Notes under the pieces: model-generated
Databases searched by the model: none
The model's input: only the letters and a program-made list of their open reading frames with translations
What the model was told of the DNA's origin: nothing
In this document: positions 9,558 through 18,534 of the stretch, piece by piece
Layout: each line of letters starts with the position of its first letter
Position numbering within the stretch: the first letter of the stretch is position 1
Origin: Actinobacillus vicugnae
GTDB taxonomy: Bacteria; Pseudomonadota; Gammaproteobacteria; Enterobacterales; Pasteurellaceae
DNA: 64,000 nt
Assembly: GCF_901687125.1 (NCBI RefSeq)
Contig: NZ_CABFJY010000044.1
Coordinates: 118,003-182,002 of the forward strand
Direction of reading: 5' to 3'
Position numbers and translations under genes: made by a program

Positions 9558-12032
9558 CTATGCCTGCGTATATTTAGGTTCTTTAAATACCGTGACTTCT
9601 GGTGCAACACCTGTGAATTTTTCCACTTGTACAATTGCTGTATTTGGTGAGTTACCTTGCGCTAATTTTGAAGTGCCCTCATCACGAGTGAGTACATTTG
9701 GATTACCGTTTTTGCACAAAGGTTGTTCTGAAGTACCAAGATCAAGTGGGTCATACCAAGCACCTTCATGTAAAGCAACAGTGCCTTTAATAATACCATC
9801 TGTGACCACGGCGCCCGCTAACACTTGTCCACGCTTATTGAAAATGCGCACGATGTCACCGTTTGCAATGCCTCTTGCTGCCGCATCTTCATGGTTAATT
9901 AACACAGGTTCACGATCATTTACCGCATATAATTTACGCAATGAAGTATACGCTAATTGGCTATGTAAACGATATTTTGAATGTGGTGTTACTAAAGCAA
10001 GTGGTGCTTCCGCGGTCGCGCTACCTGCAAACTCTTCATGCGCCATCCAAGTTGGATGTCCTTTACAGTCATCGTAATTCATTTTTGCGATAACTTCTGA
10101 GAAGATTTCAATTTTACCTGATGGTGTACCAAGTGGATTGAGCAATGGATCATTGCGGAATTCTTCGTAACGCACCCATTTTTTCGCTTTTTCAGTCGCT
10201 TTAAAGGTAATTGGTTTATTATCTGCCCAGAATTGGTCAAATTTAGGCATTAGCACACGGTTTTTACGTGCTGCATCAAAGGCTGTTTGATAGAAGCTTT
10301 TTAACCAATCCATTTCAGATTTACCTTCGGTAAATTCTTGTTCTTTGCCCGCACGTTTTGAAAGTTCTGCAAAAATATCGTAGTCATTTTTCGCTTCAAA
10401 TTGTGGTGAAACCACTTGTTTCATTGGGAAAATATTCATCATTGAATAATCGCCCGACATAGTTAAGTCATTACGTTCATAACTTGTTGTCGCAGGTAAA
10501 ACAATGTCCGCCATACGTGCAGTTGGTGTCCAATGACATTCCGTAACAAACACGCTATTTGGTTTTTGCCATGCTTTAACTAAGGTATTCGTATCTTGAT
10601 GATGCGTAAATGGGTTACCGCCTGACCACCAAATCACTTTAATATCAGGGTAAGTTACTTTCGTGCCGTTATAGTCAATCGTTTTACCTGGATTTAATAA
10701 CGCATCGGAAATACGAGCAAGCGGGAAAGAGAATTTTGAGGTTTCATCTAACCATGTTTTTGCCCCAGCCTCGGTAGCTGGATTTGCAGAAATCGATCCT
10801 AAAATACCACCCGTTGCCGTTGGCGCACCACCATTTGAATAGTGGTAGCTAAATCCGAAACCACCGCCTGGTAAACCGATTTGACCTAACATTGAAGCCA
10901 GTGTAACTAACATCCAGTGACCTTGTTCACCATGACGTTGACGTTGAATACCCCAACCCGCCATTAACATGGTACGTTTACTTTGTAGTTCAAGTGCAAG
11001 CTGTTTAATAGTTTCTGCTGGCACACCACAAATTTTGCTTGCCCATTCTGCATCTTTCGGTTGTTTGTCTTCCGTACCTAACAGGTATTTTTCAAATTGT
11101 TCATAGCCTTTGGTATATTTTTGTAAAAATGCTTTATCGTGTTTATCCTCAGTAACTAAAGTATGCGCCATACCTAACATTAACGCTACGTCAGTACCTG
11201 TATGAACTGGAATCCACTCTGCACCTAAATATTCACAACTTTCGCTTCTTACTGGGTCAATACAAATAATACGCTTACCGCTTTCTTTAAATTTTTTGAA
11301 ATACTCTAAACCTTGCTGATCAGTTGAAGTCCATGCAAGACGGAGCGTGTTTAATGGGTTCGCCGACCAAAGTACGATAACATCAGTGCTTTCTAAAATG
11401 ACTTCCCAGCTGGTTTGCTGTTCATAAACCTCAATCGTACCTAATACGTGTGGCATAATCACTTGAGCAGCACCTGTAGAATAGTCGCCTTTCACACCAA
11501 CAAATCCGCCTGTAATATTTAGATAGCGTTGTAATAATGTACGCGCTGCGTGTAATGAACCTGAACTATACCAACCATAAGAACCACCAAAAATCGCACT
11601 TGGTCCATAAGTATCACGCACACGTTTCATTTCATTTGCCACTAATTCAAACGCTTTATCCCACGAAATTCGCACCCATTCATCACGACCACGTAAAGAT
11701 GTATCTTTATTACCTTCTAAATAGCCTTTACGTACCATTGGATATTTCACACGGGTTTCACCATGTACTTGATCTGGTACTACAGTTTGTAATTCATTTT
11801 CAATTGATGATGGTATCGCTGGTCCAGATTTCACCACCTTACCATTTTCAACCACGACACCTAAAGCCCCCCAGTGTGCCGCTGTCATTACAGTTTGCAT
11901 TTCCGCGGCGGCGGCTTCTGTTGAAATTAACGCATTAACACCGCCTCCAGCTAAAGATGTCCCTGCAAGTCCAAGCGAAGTGTTTTTAAGAAAGCCACGA
12001 CGACTCGCATTAATTTTCTCTTGTGTTTTCAT
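9558..12032 (-). CDS. torZ: Molybdenum-cofactor TMAO / S- or N-oxide reductase, Tat-exported
   Basis: Periplasmic molybdopterin-guanine-dinucleotide enzyme of the DMSO reductase family, terminal reductase for TMAO and related S/N-oxides. The N-terminus has a twin-arginine signal, SRRGFLK at residues 10-16, followed by a hydrophobic stretch and AAAAE. GGSYGWYSSGSLHAARTL (about 149-166) is the Mo-ligand loop; by alignment with DMSO/TMAO reductases Ser156 should be the metal ligand. No N-terminal Fe-S cysteine cluster is present, which fits the TorA/TorZ/BisC subgroup rather than DmsA. WWSGGNPFTHHQDTN and the C-terminal TPHSKYRLHSQ motif are characteristic. Length 824 aa. It lies downstream of torY, its likely electron donor, with a 196-bp gap holding an inverted USS pair. 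BisC (biotin sulfoxide reductase) is the main alternative; the Tat signal and the cytochrome partner favour TorZ. Confidence 0.9.
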   Translation of the reverse strand: MKTQEKINASRRGFLKNTSLGLAGTSLAGGGVNALISTEAAAAEMQTVMTAAHWGALGVVVENGKVVKSGPAIPSSIENELQTVVPDQVHGETRVKYPMVRKGYLEGNKDTSLRGRDEWVRISWDKAFELVANEMKRVRDTYGPSAIFGGSYGWYSSGSLHAARTLLQRYLNITGGFVGVKGDYSTGAAQVIMPHVLGTIEVYEQQTSWEVILESTDVIVLWSANPLNTLRLAWTSTDQQGLEYFKKFKESGKRIICIDPVRSESCEYLGAEWIPVHTGTDVALMLGMAHTLVTEDKHDKAFLQKYTKGYEQFEKYLLGTEDKQPKDAEWASKICGVPAETIKQLALELQSKRTMLMAGWGIQRQRHGEQGHWMLVTLASMLGQIGLPGGGFGFSYHYSNGGAPTATGGILGSISANPATEAGAKTWLDETSKFSFPLARISDALLNPGKTIDYNGTKVTYPDIKVIWWSGGNPFTHHQDTNTLVKAWQKPNSVFVTECHWTPTARMADIVLPATTSYERNDLTMSGDYSMMNIFPMKQVVSPQFEAKNDYDIFAELSKRAGKEQEFTEGKSEMDWLKSFYQTAFDAARKNRVLMPKFDQFWADNKPITFKATEKAKKWVRYEEFRNDPLLNPLGTPSGKIEIFSEVIAKMNYDDCKGHPTWMAHEEFAGSATAEAPLALVTPHSKYRLHSQLAYTSLRKLYAVNDREPVLINHEDAAARGIANGDIVRIFNKRGQVLAGAVVTDGIIKGTVALHEGAWYDPLDLGTSEQPLCKNGNPNVLTRDEGTSKLAQGNSPNTAIVQVEKFTGVAPEVTVFKEPKYTQA

Positions 12033-12087
12033 AGATATAATCCTCTGAAATTAAGTGAAATTTGACACCTTTCTAAACACGAGGGGA

Positions 12088-12160
12088 TAGTGCATTTCTT
12101 TGCTATCCTGTGTAACAAGTGGTCGAATTTTGCAAAAAAGCTACTAATTTTGACCGCTTA
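12088..12160. repeat. torY-torZ gap: hairpin and degenerate USS pair
   Basis: GGATAG (from 12085) and CTATCC (12103-12108) can form a hairpin. Beyond it AACAAGTGGTCGAATTTTGC (12114-12133, one mismatch in the USS core) faces AATTTTGACCGCTTA (12146-12160). No T run follows, so this may reduce rather than stop transcription into torZ. Confidence 0.45.
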
Positions 12161-12228
12161 TCACAGGCTGGCATCCCTTATCAAACGACTTAGGCATACC
12201 AGCTCGGTATCATATAAGTTAAATAAAA

Positions 12229-13347
12229 CTAGTGAGCACTACCCGTAACATCCTTAGCGTTACGTTGTAGATAGATAGTTACCGCACGTACATCATCTGC
12301 TGACATTGAGGTGCGATCTTTCATTGAATTCACTACACCGATCCATTGATTAGCTGTGTAATGTTCTGCGCCAATCGGTGCATGACAACCACTACAATGC
12401 GATTGGTTTAAGTTATTGCCGAAATGATTTAACGCATTAAGATCTGCGGTTAGTGCTGTTTTTGGTAAGGTTACTTGTACACTCACCTCTTTCCAATCTG
12501 AATTAGTCACACTATCGTTTACTGTTTGATGAACAGTTAATTTGTCTTTGCTTTCATCACCAATTAAACCAACCATAATGCGTTTTCCTAGCCCCATATA
12601 TAGCACACTTTCTGCACCAACTTGCTGCCAGCCTTTGATTGTGCCTGAAACATTATCGCCTTCTTGTTTCCATTGATGTAATTCGGCAAATGGCAATAAA
12701 CGAATCTCACCACCTTGTACAAGTTGCGCTGGCGACATAGCTAAGCTATATAGAACTTGATCACTCGCACTAAATTGCCCTGCATGTTTAGTTAGTTCGC
12801 CTAACGCCGCACTATTATCTACTTGCATCTCTGGCATAAAATGCGCCACGCCCTTATGGCAATCAATACAAGTTTGATTGGTTTCTTGTGCAATTTTATG
12901 CATTTTTTGTGCAGCTTCTTTTTGTTCACTGACGAGCATTGCATCAAAGCTATGGCAACTGCGACAAGTAGCCGAATCGGTTTCCTTCATATCCGCCCAA
13001 ACACGTTGCGCCATTTCTAAACGATGTGCTTCATAAGCTTCTTGGTCTGACAATTTATTGGTTACAAAGGTGTGCCATACATCTTTTAACGCCACCACTT
13101 TCGCTTTTACATAATGCAAACCATCTTGTGGAACATGGCAATCTGAGCACTCTGCACGAATGCCTTTACGATTAGAAAAATGGACACTCCCCTCCCATTC
13201 CGCTTGCGGATGACTCATAGAATGACAACTCACACAAAACTCGGTAGTACTAGTTGCTTTCATTACTGATTGAACACCAAATAATGCACTTGCTCCCAGC
13301 ACAACACAAACCACTCCACTCACTAATGATAATTTAAATTTAAACAT
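12229..13347 (-). CDS. torY: Pentaheme c-type cytochrome, TorY/NapC family
   Basis: Membrane-anchored periplasmic cytochrome that passes electrons from the quinol pool to TorZ. One N-terminal membrane anchor (about residues 7-27) is followed by a NapC/NirT-type tetraheme domain with CXXCH motifs at C38-H42, C67-H71, C128-H132 and C160-H164. A fifth C-terminal motif follows at C318-H322 (CSGCHAPIG), the mono-heme extension that separates TorC/TorY from NapC. Length 372 aa. A Shine-Dalgarno GAGGAT lies very close to the ATG. It is first in the torY-torZ unit and diverges from moaA; see the NarP and FNR-like sites upstream. Confidence 0.93.
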   Translation of the reverse strand: MFKFKLSLVSGVVCVVLGASALFGVQSVMKATSTTEFCVSCHSMSHPQAEWEGSVHFSNRKGIRAECSDCHVPQDGLHYVKAKVVALKDVWHTFVTNKLSDQEAYEAHRLEMAQRVWADMKETDSATCRSCHSFDAMLVSEQKEAAQKMHKIAQETNQTCIDCHKGVAHFMPEMQVDNSAALGELTKHAGQFSASDQVLYSLAMSPAQLVQGGEIRLLPFAELHQWKQEGDNVSGTIKGWQQVGAESVLYMGLGKRIMVGLIGDESKDKLTVHQTVNDSVTNSDWKEVSVQVTLPKTALTADLNALNHFGNNLNQSHCSGCHAPIGAEHYTANQWIGVVNSMKDRTSMSADDVRAVTIYLQRNAKDVTGSAH

Positions 13348-13375
13348 ACATCCTCACACAATTTATAAGAATAAA

Positions 13376-13391
13376 TACTCCTTTAGGAGTA
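13376..13391. promoter_or_regulatory. Perfect NarP/NarL 7-2-7 binding palindrome
   Basis: TACTCCT TT AGGAGTA: each heptamer fits the NarL/NarP consensus TACYYMT exactly, with the inverted 7-2-7 spacing that NarP requires. It lies 29-44 bp upstream of the torY start codon, close to or just after the likely start of transcription, a position suited to repression. The match is seen directly; binding is inferred. Confidence 0.7.
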
Positions 13392-13399
13392 ATATGAAG

Positions 13400-13438
13400 A
13401 TTATCATACTTCTAAATGATTAATTTGCGCCAAATCAA
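13400..13438 (-). promoter_or_regulatory. Candidate torY promoter with FNR-like site
   Basis: On the minus strand GATAAT (13405-13400) is a good -10. Centred about 39-41 bp upstream of the implied start is TTGCGCCAAATCAA (plus strand, 13425-13438), which matches the FNR consensus TTGATNNNNATCAA in one full half-site and three of five bases of the other. The spacing is that of a class II FNR-activated promoter. It could instead be chance similarity in AT-rich DNA. Confidence 0.4.
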
Positions 13439-13504
13439 CTTTTGTAAACTTTGTATATAAACTAAGCTGTATATATGCAATACTTCTTTTGGACTATTGC
13501 GTAA

Positions 13505-13698
13505 AACCTCTCCGACCTCTACAATGCGCCATAGTTATCAATGACTCCGAGCTTGTAAACCTAACCTCTTACTTTGAGTTAATTGCAAAATTTGACCACT
13601 TGTTTGTAAGAATATGGAAGCAATGCCTGTAATTAGCTTAGCTAGTTCAAGGGAATTTCAAGAAATTGTTGTTCCTCTCGTGTTTAGAAAGGTGTCCA
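13505..13698 (+). promoter_or_regulatory. Molybdenum cofactor riboswitch-like leader of moaA
   Basis: The 5' leader ends in CCTCTCGTGTTTAGAAAGG then TGTCC just before the moaA ATG, very like the end of the E. coli moaA leader as I remember it (CCTCCCGTATCTGGAAAGG then TGTAC). A hairpin with loop sequence CAAGAAATTG precedes it, in the place of the E. coli stem whose loop is GAAGAAATGA. Three ACCTCT copies occur in the 5' part (13506, 13515, 13563), and a degenerate USS (GACCACTTG, about 13593-13601) lies in what would be a variable stem. The Moco motif lies upstream of moa operons in many gammaproteobacteria and represses translation when cofactor is plentiful. The full fold was not computed. 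Confidence 0.6.
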
Positions 13699-14721
13699 AT
13701 GCAATCCATTCCAATTAAAAATGTTGGTACAGATAACGTATCTCAGCTGATTGATCGTTTTGAGCGACAATATGTTTATTTACGATTATCTATTACCGAT
13801 GTCTGCAATTTTCGCTGTAATTATTGTCTACCTGACGGCTATAAACCGCCTTCACACAAGCAACAATTTTTAAGCGTATCTGAAATTCAGCGTGTTGTGT
13901 ACGCATTCGCTGCACTTGGTACAGAAAAAGTCCGTATTACAGGTGGCGAACCAACTTTACGCAAAGATTTTTTAGAAATTGCGCACAATATTGCGCAAAC
14001 TGATGGCATTAAAAAAGTCGCACTCACTACCAACGGTTACCGAATGGAACGTGATGTAGCGCTATGGCAACAAGCGGGTATTACTGATATTAATGTCAGC
14101 GTTGATAGTCTTGATCCACGCCAATTCCAACTGATTACAGGTGAAAACAAATTGCAATCGATCTTAAAAGGGATTGATAAAGCATTTGCAATCGGCTACC
14201 AAAAAATCAAAGTAAATGCAGTGTTAATGCAACAATATACCGCACCTGAGTTAGATAAATTTCTTGCTTGGATTAAAGATAAACCGATTCAAATGCGTTT
14301 TATTGAGTTAATGGAAACGGGGGAAATGGATAGCTTTTTTAAAGTGCAACATTTATCTGGGCAATCGGTAATGAATCGACTATTAGCTGAGGGTTGGCAA
14401 CTTCAACCTAAAGCTTTATCAGACGGGCCTGCGAAAGTTCTTGCTCATCCTGATTATCAAGGTGAAATCGGCTTAATTATGCCGTATGAAAAAAACTTCT
14501 GCGCCAGCTGTAACCGCCTACGTGTTTCAGCATTAGGTAAATTACATCTCTGTTTATTCGGTGAAGAAGGCATTGATTTACGAGATTTACTCACTCAAGA
14601 ATCACAACAAACGCAACTTGAAACACGTTTAAAAGCCGCCTTACAAGGCAAGCGAGAACATCATTATTTGCATATTGGGAATAGTGGTGTCCGTAATAAC
14701 CTCGCTTCAATTGGTGGCTAA
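13699..14721 (+). CDS. moaA: GTP 3',8-cyclase MoaA
   Basis: Radical-SAM enzyme for the first step of molybdenum cofactor synthesis, converting GTP to 3',8-cyclo-GTP. The N-terminal cluster motif is C36-x3-C40-x2-C43 (CNFRCNYC). The second 4Fe-4S site is [18 protein letters not shown] (CX2CX13C). The protein ends in the GG (IGG) required for activity. The chosen ATG at 13699 follows AAAGGTG at good spacing and gives 340 aa; an upstream in-frame TTG at 13666 would run through the riboswitch tail and is unlikely. It heads moaA-moaC-moaD-moaE, with no moaB. Confidence 0.95.
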   Translation: MQSIPIKNVGTDNVSQLIDRFERQYVYLRLSITDVCNFRCNYCLPDGYKPPSHKQQFLSVSEIQRVVYAFAALGTEKVRITGGEPTLRKDFLEIAHNIAQTDGIKKVALTTNGYRMERDVALWQQAGITDINVSVDSLDPRQFQLITGENKLQSILKGIDKAFAIGYQKIKVNAVLMQQYTAPELDKFLAWIKDKPIQMRFIELMETGEMDSFFKVQHLSGQSVMNRLLAEGWQLQPKALSDGPAKVLAHPDYQGEIGLIMPYEKNFCASCNRLRVSALGKLHLCLFGEEGIDLRDLLTQESQQTQLETRLKAALQGKREHHYLHIGNSGVRNNLASIGG

Positions 14722-14949
14722 GTTTCCCTGTTACTTTTCTTTGCGTTGCAAAAGAAAAGCAACCCTACTTCACCGCTTTTCTTCACTTAGTTGAAATTTG
14801 CTTAACGGAACATTTTAGATTCGCCTACTGCTCAAGAAAAATGTTCCTACAAATTGCAACACGTTCAGGCGGTTCAGAAGGGAACACAAGCGGTCATTTT
14901 TACTTTATTTATTTCAAAAACATTTTATAGAATCAAACAGATACTAAAT
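14722..14949. repeat. moaA-moaC gap with an inverted repeat
   Basis: CTTTTCTTTGC (14734-14744) faces GCAAAAGAAAAG (14748-14759) around GTT, one bulged base apart from perfect. A second C/T-rich stretch (CACCGCTTTTCTTCAC) and a single USS (ACAAGCGGTCATTTTT from 14888) follow. The 228-bp gap is unusually long inside a moa operon and looks like inserted intergenic repeat material. No ORF with a ribosome site is seen in it. Confidence 0.5.
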
Positions 14950-15426
14950 ATGAACCAATTCACACATATCAACACCCACGGTGAAGCCAATATGGTAGAT
15001 GTTTCAATGAAACAAGAAACCATCCGTGTCGCACGTGCTGAAGCATTCGTTTCAATGAATGCAGAAACACTACAAATGATTTTATCTGGCAATCATCATA
15101 AAGGTGATGTATTTGCAACCGCTCGTATTGCAGGGATCCAAGCGGCAAAACGAACTTGGGAGTTGATTCCACTTTGCCACCCACTGCTCCTTTCTAAAGT
15201 AGAAGTACAACTTGAGGCATTACCTGACACCAACCAAGTACGTATTGAATCACTGTGTAAATTAACAGGTAAAACAGGCGTGGAAATGGAGGCGCTTACC
15301 GCAGCCAGCGTTGCGGCACTCACCATTTACGATATGTGTAAAGCGGTACAAAAAGATATGGTGATTGAAAATGTTCGATTGCTGCATAAAAGTGGTGGAA
15401 AATCGGGCGAGTTTAACGCGGAATAA
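14950..15426 (+). CDS. moaC: Cyclic pyranopterin monophosphate synthase MoaC
   Basis: Acts after MoaA to rearrange 3',8-cyclo-GTP to cyclic pyranopterin monophosphate. The family signatures [11 protein letters not shown] and [20 protein letters not shown] with YDMCKA are intact. At 158 aa it has normal length (E. coli 161). The ATG at 14950 begins the conserved [16 protein letters not shown]; the ribosome site is weak, and an earlier TTG at 14854 lies in repeat-like DNA and is rejected. It is followed 18 bp later by moaD. Confidence 0.95.
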   Translation: MNQFTHINTHGEANMVDVSMKQETIRVARAEAFVSMNAETLQMILSGNHHKGDVFATARIAGIQAAKRTWELIPLCHPLLLSKVEVQLEALPDTNQVRIESLCKLTGKTGVEMEALTAASVAALTIYDMCKAVQKDMVIENVRLLHKSGGKSGEFNAE

Positions 15427-15444
15427 TTCAAATTTAGGATAGAT

Positions 15445-15690
15445 ATGATTAACGTTTTATTTTTTGCACAGGTGCGTGAATTGGTTGGTGTAGATGCATT
15501 AACCGTATCCGCCGAATTTACAACTGCTGAACAATTACGCGAACATTTAAGCCAACAAGGCAAAAAATGGCAACTGGCGCTAGAAAGGGGCAAATTATTA
15601 GTCGCAATTAACCAAAGTATTTCAGCACTCGAAAGCCCAATTCAAGACGGTGATGAAGTGGCATTTTTCCCACCTGTAACAGGGGGCTAA
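15445..15690 (+). CDS. moaD: Molybdopterin synthase sulfur carrier subunit MoaD
   Basis: Ubiquitin-fold sulfur carrier whose C-terminal Gly-Gly is thiocarboxylated and donates sulfur to precursor Z on MoaE. The sequence ends PPVTGG, as required, and is 81 aa as in E. coli. Its TAA is immediately followed by the moaE ATG, so the two subunits are translationally coupled. Confidence 0.94.
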   Translation: MINVLFFAQVRELVGVDALTVSAEFTTAEQLREHLSQQGKKWQLALERGKLLVAINQSISALESPIQDGDEVAFFPPVTGG

Positions 15691-16146
15691 ATGGATTCCA
15701 CTTTAATTGAAGTTCAGCCACAAGCATTTGACCAAAATAAGATCTACCAATGGCTTAGCGAACCACATAGTGTAGGCGCAACCACCCTCTTTGTAGGCAA
15801 GGTACGAGATATGAATTTAGGCGATAATGTGTCGGGTTTATACTTAGAACACTACCCTGCGATGACCAAAAAAGCTTTACAAGAAATTGTAGATGAAGCA
15901 CGTAGCCGTTGGGATTTACAACGTGTTGCAGTGATTCACCGTATCGGACAACTGTATACAGGCGACGAAATCGTGTTGGTCGGTGTAAGCTCTGCTCATC
16001 GTGGCAATGCTTACCATGCCAACGAATTTATTATGGACTACCTCAAAACCCGCGCGCCATTTTGGAAACGAGAAACCACTCAAAAGGGTGAGCGTTGGAT
16101 CGAAGGTCGTGAAAGTGACCAATTTGAAGCGGATAAATGGCAATAA
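15691..16146 (+). CDS. moaE: Molybdopterin synthase catalytic subunit MoaE
   Basis: Large subunit of molybdopterin synthase. Recognisable by GATTLFVGKVRD, LYLEHYPAMTKK, IGQLYTGDEIVLVGVSSAHR and the active-site lysines in DYLKTRAPFWKRE. At 151 aa it matches E. coli MoaE (150). It starts on the base after the moaD stop and is last in the moa unit, followed by a strong terminator. Confidence 0.95.
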   Translation: MDSTLIEVQPQAFDQNKIYQWLSEPHSVGATTLFVGKVRDMNLGDNVSGLYLEHYPAMTKKALQEIVDEARSRWDLQRVAVIHRIGQLYTGDEIVLVGVSSAHRGNAYHANEFIMDYLKTRAPFWKRETTQKGERWIEGRESDQFEADKWQ

Positions 16147-16162
16147 TTTATTACCTTCATTC

Positions 16163-16210
16163 ACGGAATGTGTCGAAAAGTTTATAATTCGATAACACAT
16201 TCCGTTTTTA
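16163..16210 (+). terminator. Terminator after the moa operon
   Basis: ACGGAATGTGT (16163-16173) and ACACATTCCGT (16195-16205) are perfect 11-bp arms, followed by TTTTTA. The hairpin lies 14 bp before the ybeY start. Confidence 0.85.
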
Positions 16211-16223
16211 TATGTGAGAATTT

Positions 16224-16715
16224 ATGACAACCCCAATTATTGATTTACAAATCGCGAGCGAAAATAGCGAAAACCTCCCTTCTTTAGAACAATTTACGCA
16301 ATGGGTGCAACGTGCATTAGCACATGAAGCACAGACCGAAGACTTTCCTGAAACTGAATTAACTATTCGGATTGTCGATGAAGCAGAAAGCCATAACTTA
16401 AACTTAACCTACCGTGGCAAAGACAAGCCGACCAACGTGCTTTCGTTTCCATTTGAAGTACCAGAAGAGATTGAGTTGCCATTATTAGGCGATTTAATCA
16501 TTTGCCGCCAAGTGGTTGAAAAAGAAGCGCAAGAACAGCAAATCTCAACCATTTCACATTGGGCGCATTTGGCCATTCATGGCACACTACACCTACTTGG
16601 CTATGATCATATTGAGGATGCTGAAGCAGAAGAAATGGAAGGTTTAGAAACTGAAATTATGAAAAGTTTAGGCTTCGAAGATCCGTATATTTCAGAAAAA
16701 GTGATTGAAGAATAA
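16224..16715 (+). CDS. ybeY: Endoribonuclease YbeY
   Basis: Zinc-dependent endoribonuclease for 16S rRNA 3'-end maturation and ribosome quality control. The metal motif H-x3-H-x5-H is seen in [15 protein letters not shown]. The upstream [14 protein letters not shown] is the family's other conserved block. Length 163 aa (E. coli 155). Its TAA overlaps the tmcA ATG by one base (TAATG), so the two genes are coupled. This differs from the common phoH-ybeY arrangement. Confidence 0.94.
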   Translation: MTTPIIDLQIASENSENLPSLEQFTQWVQRALAHEAQTEDFPETELTIRIVDEAESHNLNLTYRGKDKPTNVLSFPFEVPEEIELPLLGDLIICRQVVEKEAQEQQISTISHWAHLAIHGTLHLLGYDHIEDAEAEEMEGLETEIMKSLGFEDPYISEKVIEE

Positions 16716-18514
16716 TGCGCAAATTAGTCATTCTGTCAGAAATGCCTCCACTGGACGGAGGCATTGTTATTCATCACGAAAATATTTCCAAGGCAAAACA
16801 ATTTTTAGGGCAAGAACACCCCTACGCTATTTATGATATGCGTACACCAAACGGCGTAAGCCTCAACTTAGACGCCTTAGCAATTATCGCTGGTACCATT
16901 CAGGCGCAAGGTTCACTCTATTTGATTTGCCCCGAATGGCACACATTAGAACAACAACCTGATACAGATTCTGTACGTTGGAATGCAGGTAAAATGATTG
17001 CCACACCGCATTTTTACCAATATTTTAAAGCGCTAGCGCACAAGTTTGGTTTTCTATACCAAAATTTGGTAGATACACATTTTTCGCCCATAACTGCTAG
17101 CCTTTCTCAGGCTGAAAATCTCACGGCAGAACAGCAAAATATCTTAGAAAAACTACCGCTTGATCCTGCCGCAATTCATCTGATTACCGCTCCTCGAGGG
17201 CGAGGAAAATCTACCTTAGCGGGCAAATTAGCACAGCAATTAGCGCAATCTGAAGCTGTGTTAATTAGTGCTAGAAGTCATTCGGTGTTACCGAGTTTTT
17301 GGAAATCGGTTATGCAAGATATTCCCTTTTTTGCACCCGATCATCTTTTGCAAAAAATTGCAACAGCACAAATTAGCCCGAATAGCTGGTTATTTATTGA
17401 TGAAGCAGCAAGCCTACCATTGCCGATTTTGCATCAGCTCTGTGCATATTTCGATAAAGTGGTTTTAACCACCACAATACATAATTACGAAGGCACAGGG
17501 CGTGGTTTTAGCTTAAAATTCACCCAACAACTCAACAAACCATATAGAGAATGGCAACTAACAAAAGCGTTACGTTGGCACGAAGATGACCCGCTTGAAC
17601 AATTTATCGATCAGTTATTAGTGATGTCTCCACCAACGGAAGCAAATACATACGCTGAGTTTTATCATTTGCTGGCAGAAGCGCATTACAAAACCACTCC
17701 AACCGATTTACGTCGTTTATTTGATGCACAAGATCAGATTTTCCACCGAGTTTCAGAAAATGGTAAATTATTAGCGGGAATTTGGGCAGTACCTGAAGGC
17801 GGTTTAGCTCAGGAATTAAGCGAAGCGATTTGGCGAGGCGAACGTCGTCCACAAGGCAATTTAGTAGCACAATACTTATGCTATCAAGCCAATTTAATTG
17901 AGGCTTGTCAGCTACGATCTGTGCGCATTTCTCGCATTGCGGTTCAGCCAACATGGCAACAGCAAGGCATGGGCAAGCGGTCGATTTCTGAATTTATTTT
18001 GCAAAAAATTCCACAAATCCAACCGCTTTTTGATTATGTTTCAGTCAGTTTTGGGCTTACTGAACACCTTTTGCATTTTTGGCAACAGTGTGGTTTTCAG
18101 TTGGTACAAATTACCCCAACTAAAGAAGCCAGTAGCGGTTATCACAGTGCAATGATGCTCTACCCAATTTCAGCAAAAGGTCAGCAATTTGTACAACAAG
18201 CAGTGATGCAATTTGAACGAGATTTGGCGTTACAGCCGTTTTATAGTAACTTGCAAAATCTTTTACAAATTCAACCGCTTGTACAACCCCAAATGGACGA
18301 AAAAGATTGGCAAAATCTGCACGGCTTCGCTTTTGCACAACGTTCCTTTGCTACCAGCTACGTTAGCCTGACTCGCCTTTACTGGCAAGACCCTCGTAAT
18401 CACGGTGCGCTGGCAAACTTGTGGCAACGAGCTGAACAAGCACAAAACAAAAAAGAATGGCTGGAAAACCTACGTTTATTACTTGTGCAATATTTGCAAC
18501 GAAAACGCAAGTGA
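16715..18514 (+). CDS. tmcA: tRNA(Met) cytidine acetyltransferase TmcA
   Basis: Makes N4-acetylcytidine at the wobble position of elongator tRNA-Met, using acetyl-CoA and ATP. Domain order: an N-terminal DUF1726 region, an RNA-helicase-like ATPase with P-loop GRGKST at residues 162-167 and WLFIDEAASLPL as Walker B, then a GNAT acetyltransferase with RISRIAVQPTWQQQGMGKRS, and a C-terminal helical tRNA-binding tail. The 599 aa are about 70 shorter than E. coli TmcA (671 aa), spread over the protein rather than a single loss. It overlaps the ybeY stop by one base. A USS lies inside the coding region near 17974. Confidence 0.93.
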   Translation: MRKLVILSEMPPLDGGIVIHHENISKAKQFLGQEHPYAIYDMRTPNGVSLNLDALAIIAGTIQAQGSLYLICPEWHTLEQQPDTDSVRWNAGKMIATPHFYQYFKALAHKFGFLYQNLVDTHFSPITASLSQAENLTAEQQNILEKLPLDPAAIHLITAPRGRGKSTLAGKLAQQLAQSEAVLISARSHSVLPSFWKSVMQDIPFFAPDHLLQKIATAQISPNSWLFIDEAASLPLPILHQLCAYFDKVVLTTTIHNYEGTGRGFSLKFTQQLNKPYREWQLTKALRWHEDDPLEQFIDQLLVMSPPTEANTYAEFYHLLAEAHYKTTPTDLRRLFDAQDQIFHRVSENGKLLAGIWAVPEGGLAQELSEAIWRGERRPQGNLVAQYLCYQANLIEACQLRSVRISRIAVQPTWQQQGMGKRSISEFILQKIPQIQPLFDYVSVSFGLTEHLLHFWQQCGFQLVQITPTKEASSGYHSAMMLYPISAKGQQFVQQAVMQFERDLALQPFYSNLQNLLQIQPLVQPQMDEKDWQNLHGFAFAQRSFATSYVSLTRLYWQDPRNHGALANLWQRAEQAQNKKEWLENLRLLLVQYLQRKRK

Positions 18515-18534
18515 GTTGTAAAATCCCATAAAAA

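Noticed and set aside
9493..10077. 194-codon plus-strand ORF opposite torZ
   Set aside because: It lies antisense to the C-terminus of torZ, lacks a ribosome site and family motifs, and its composition is that of a shadow frame.
13666..13698. TTG start for moaA giving 11 more residues
   Set aside because: The extra residues fall in the riboswitch tail and are not conserved; the ATG at 13699 has a good ribosome site.
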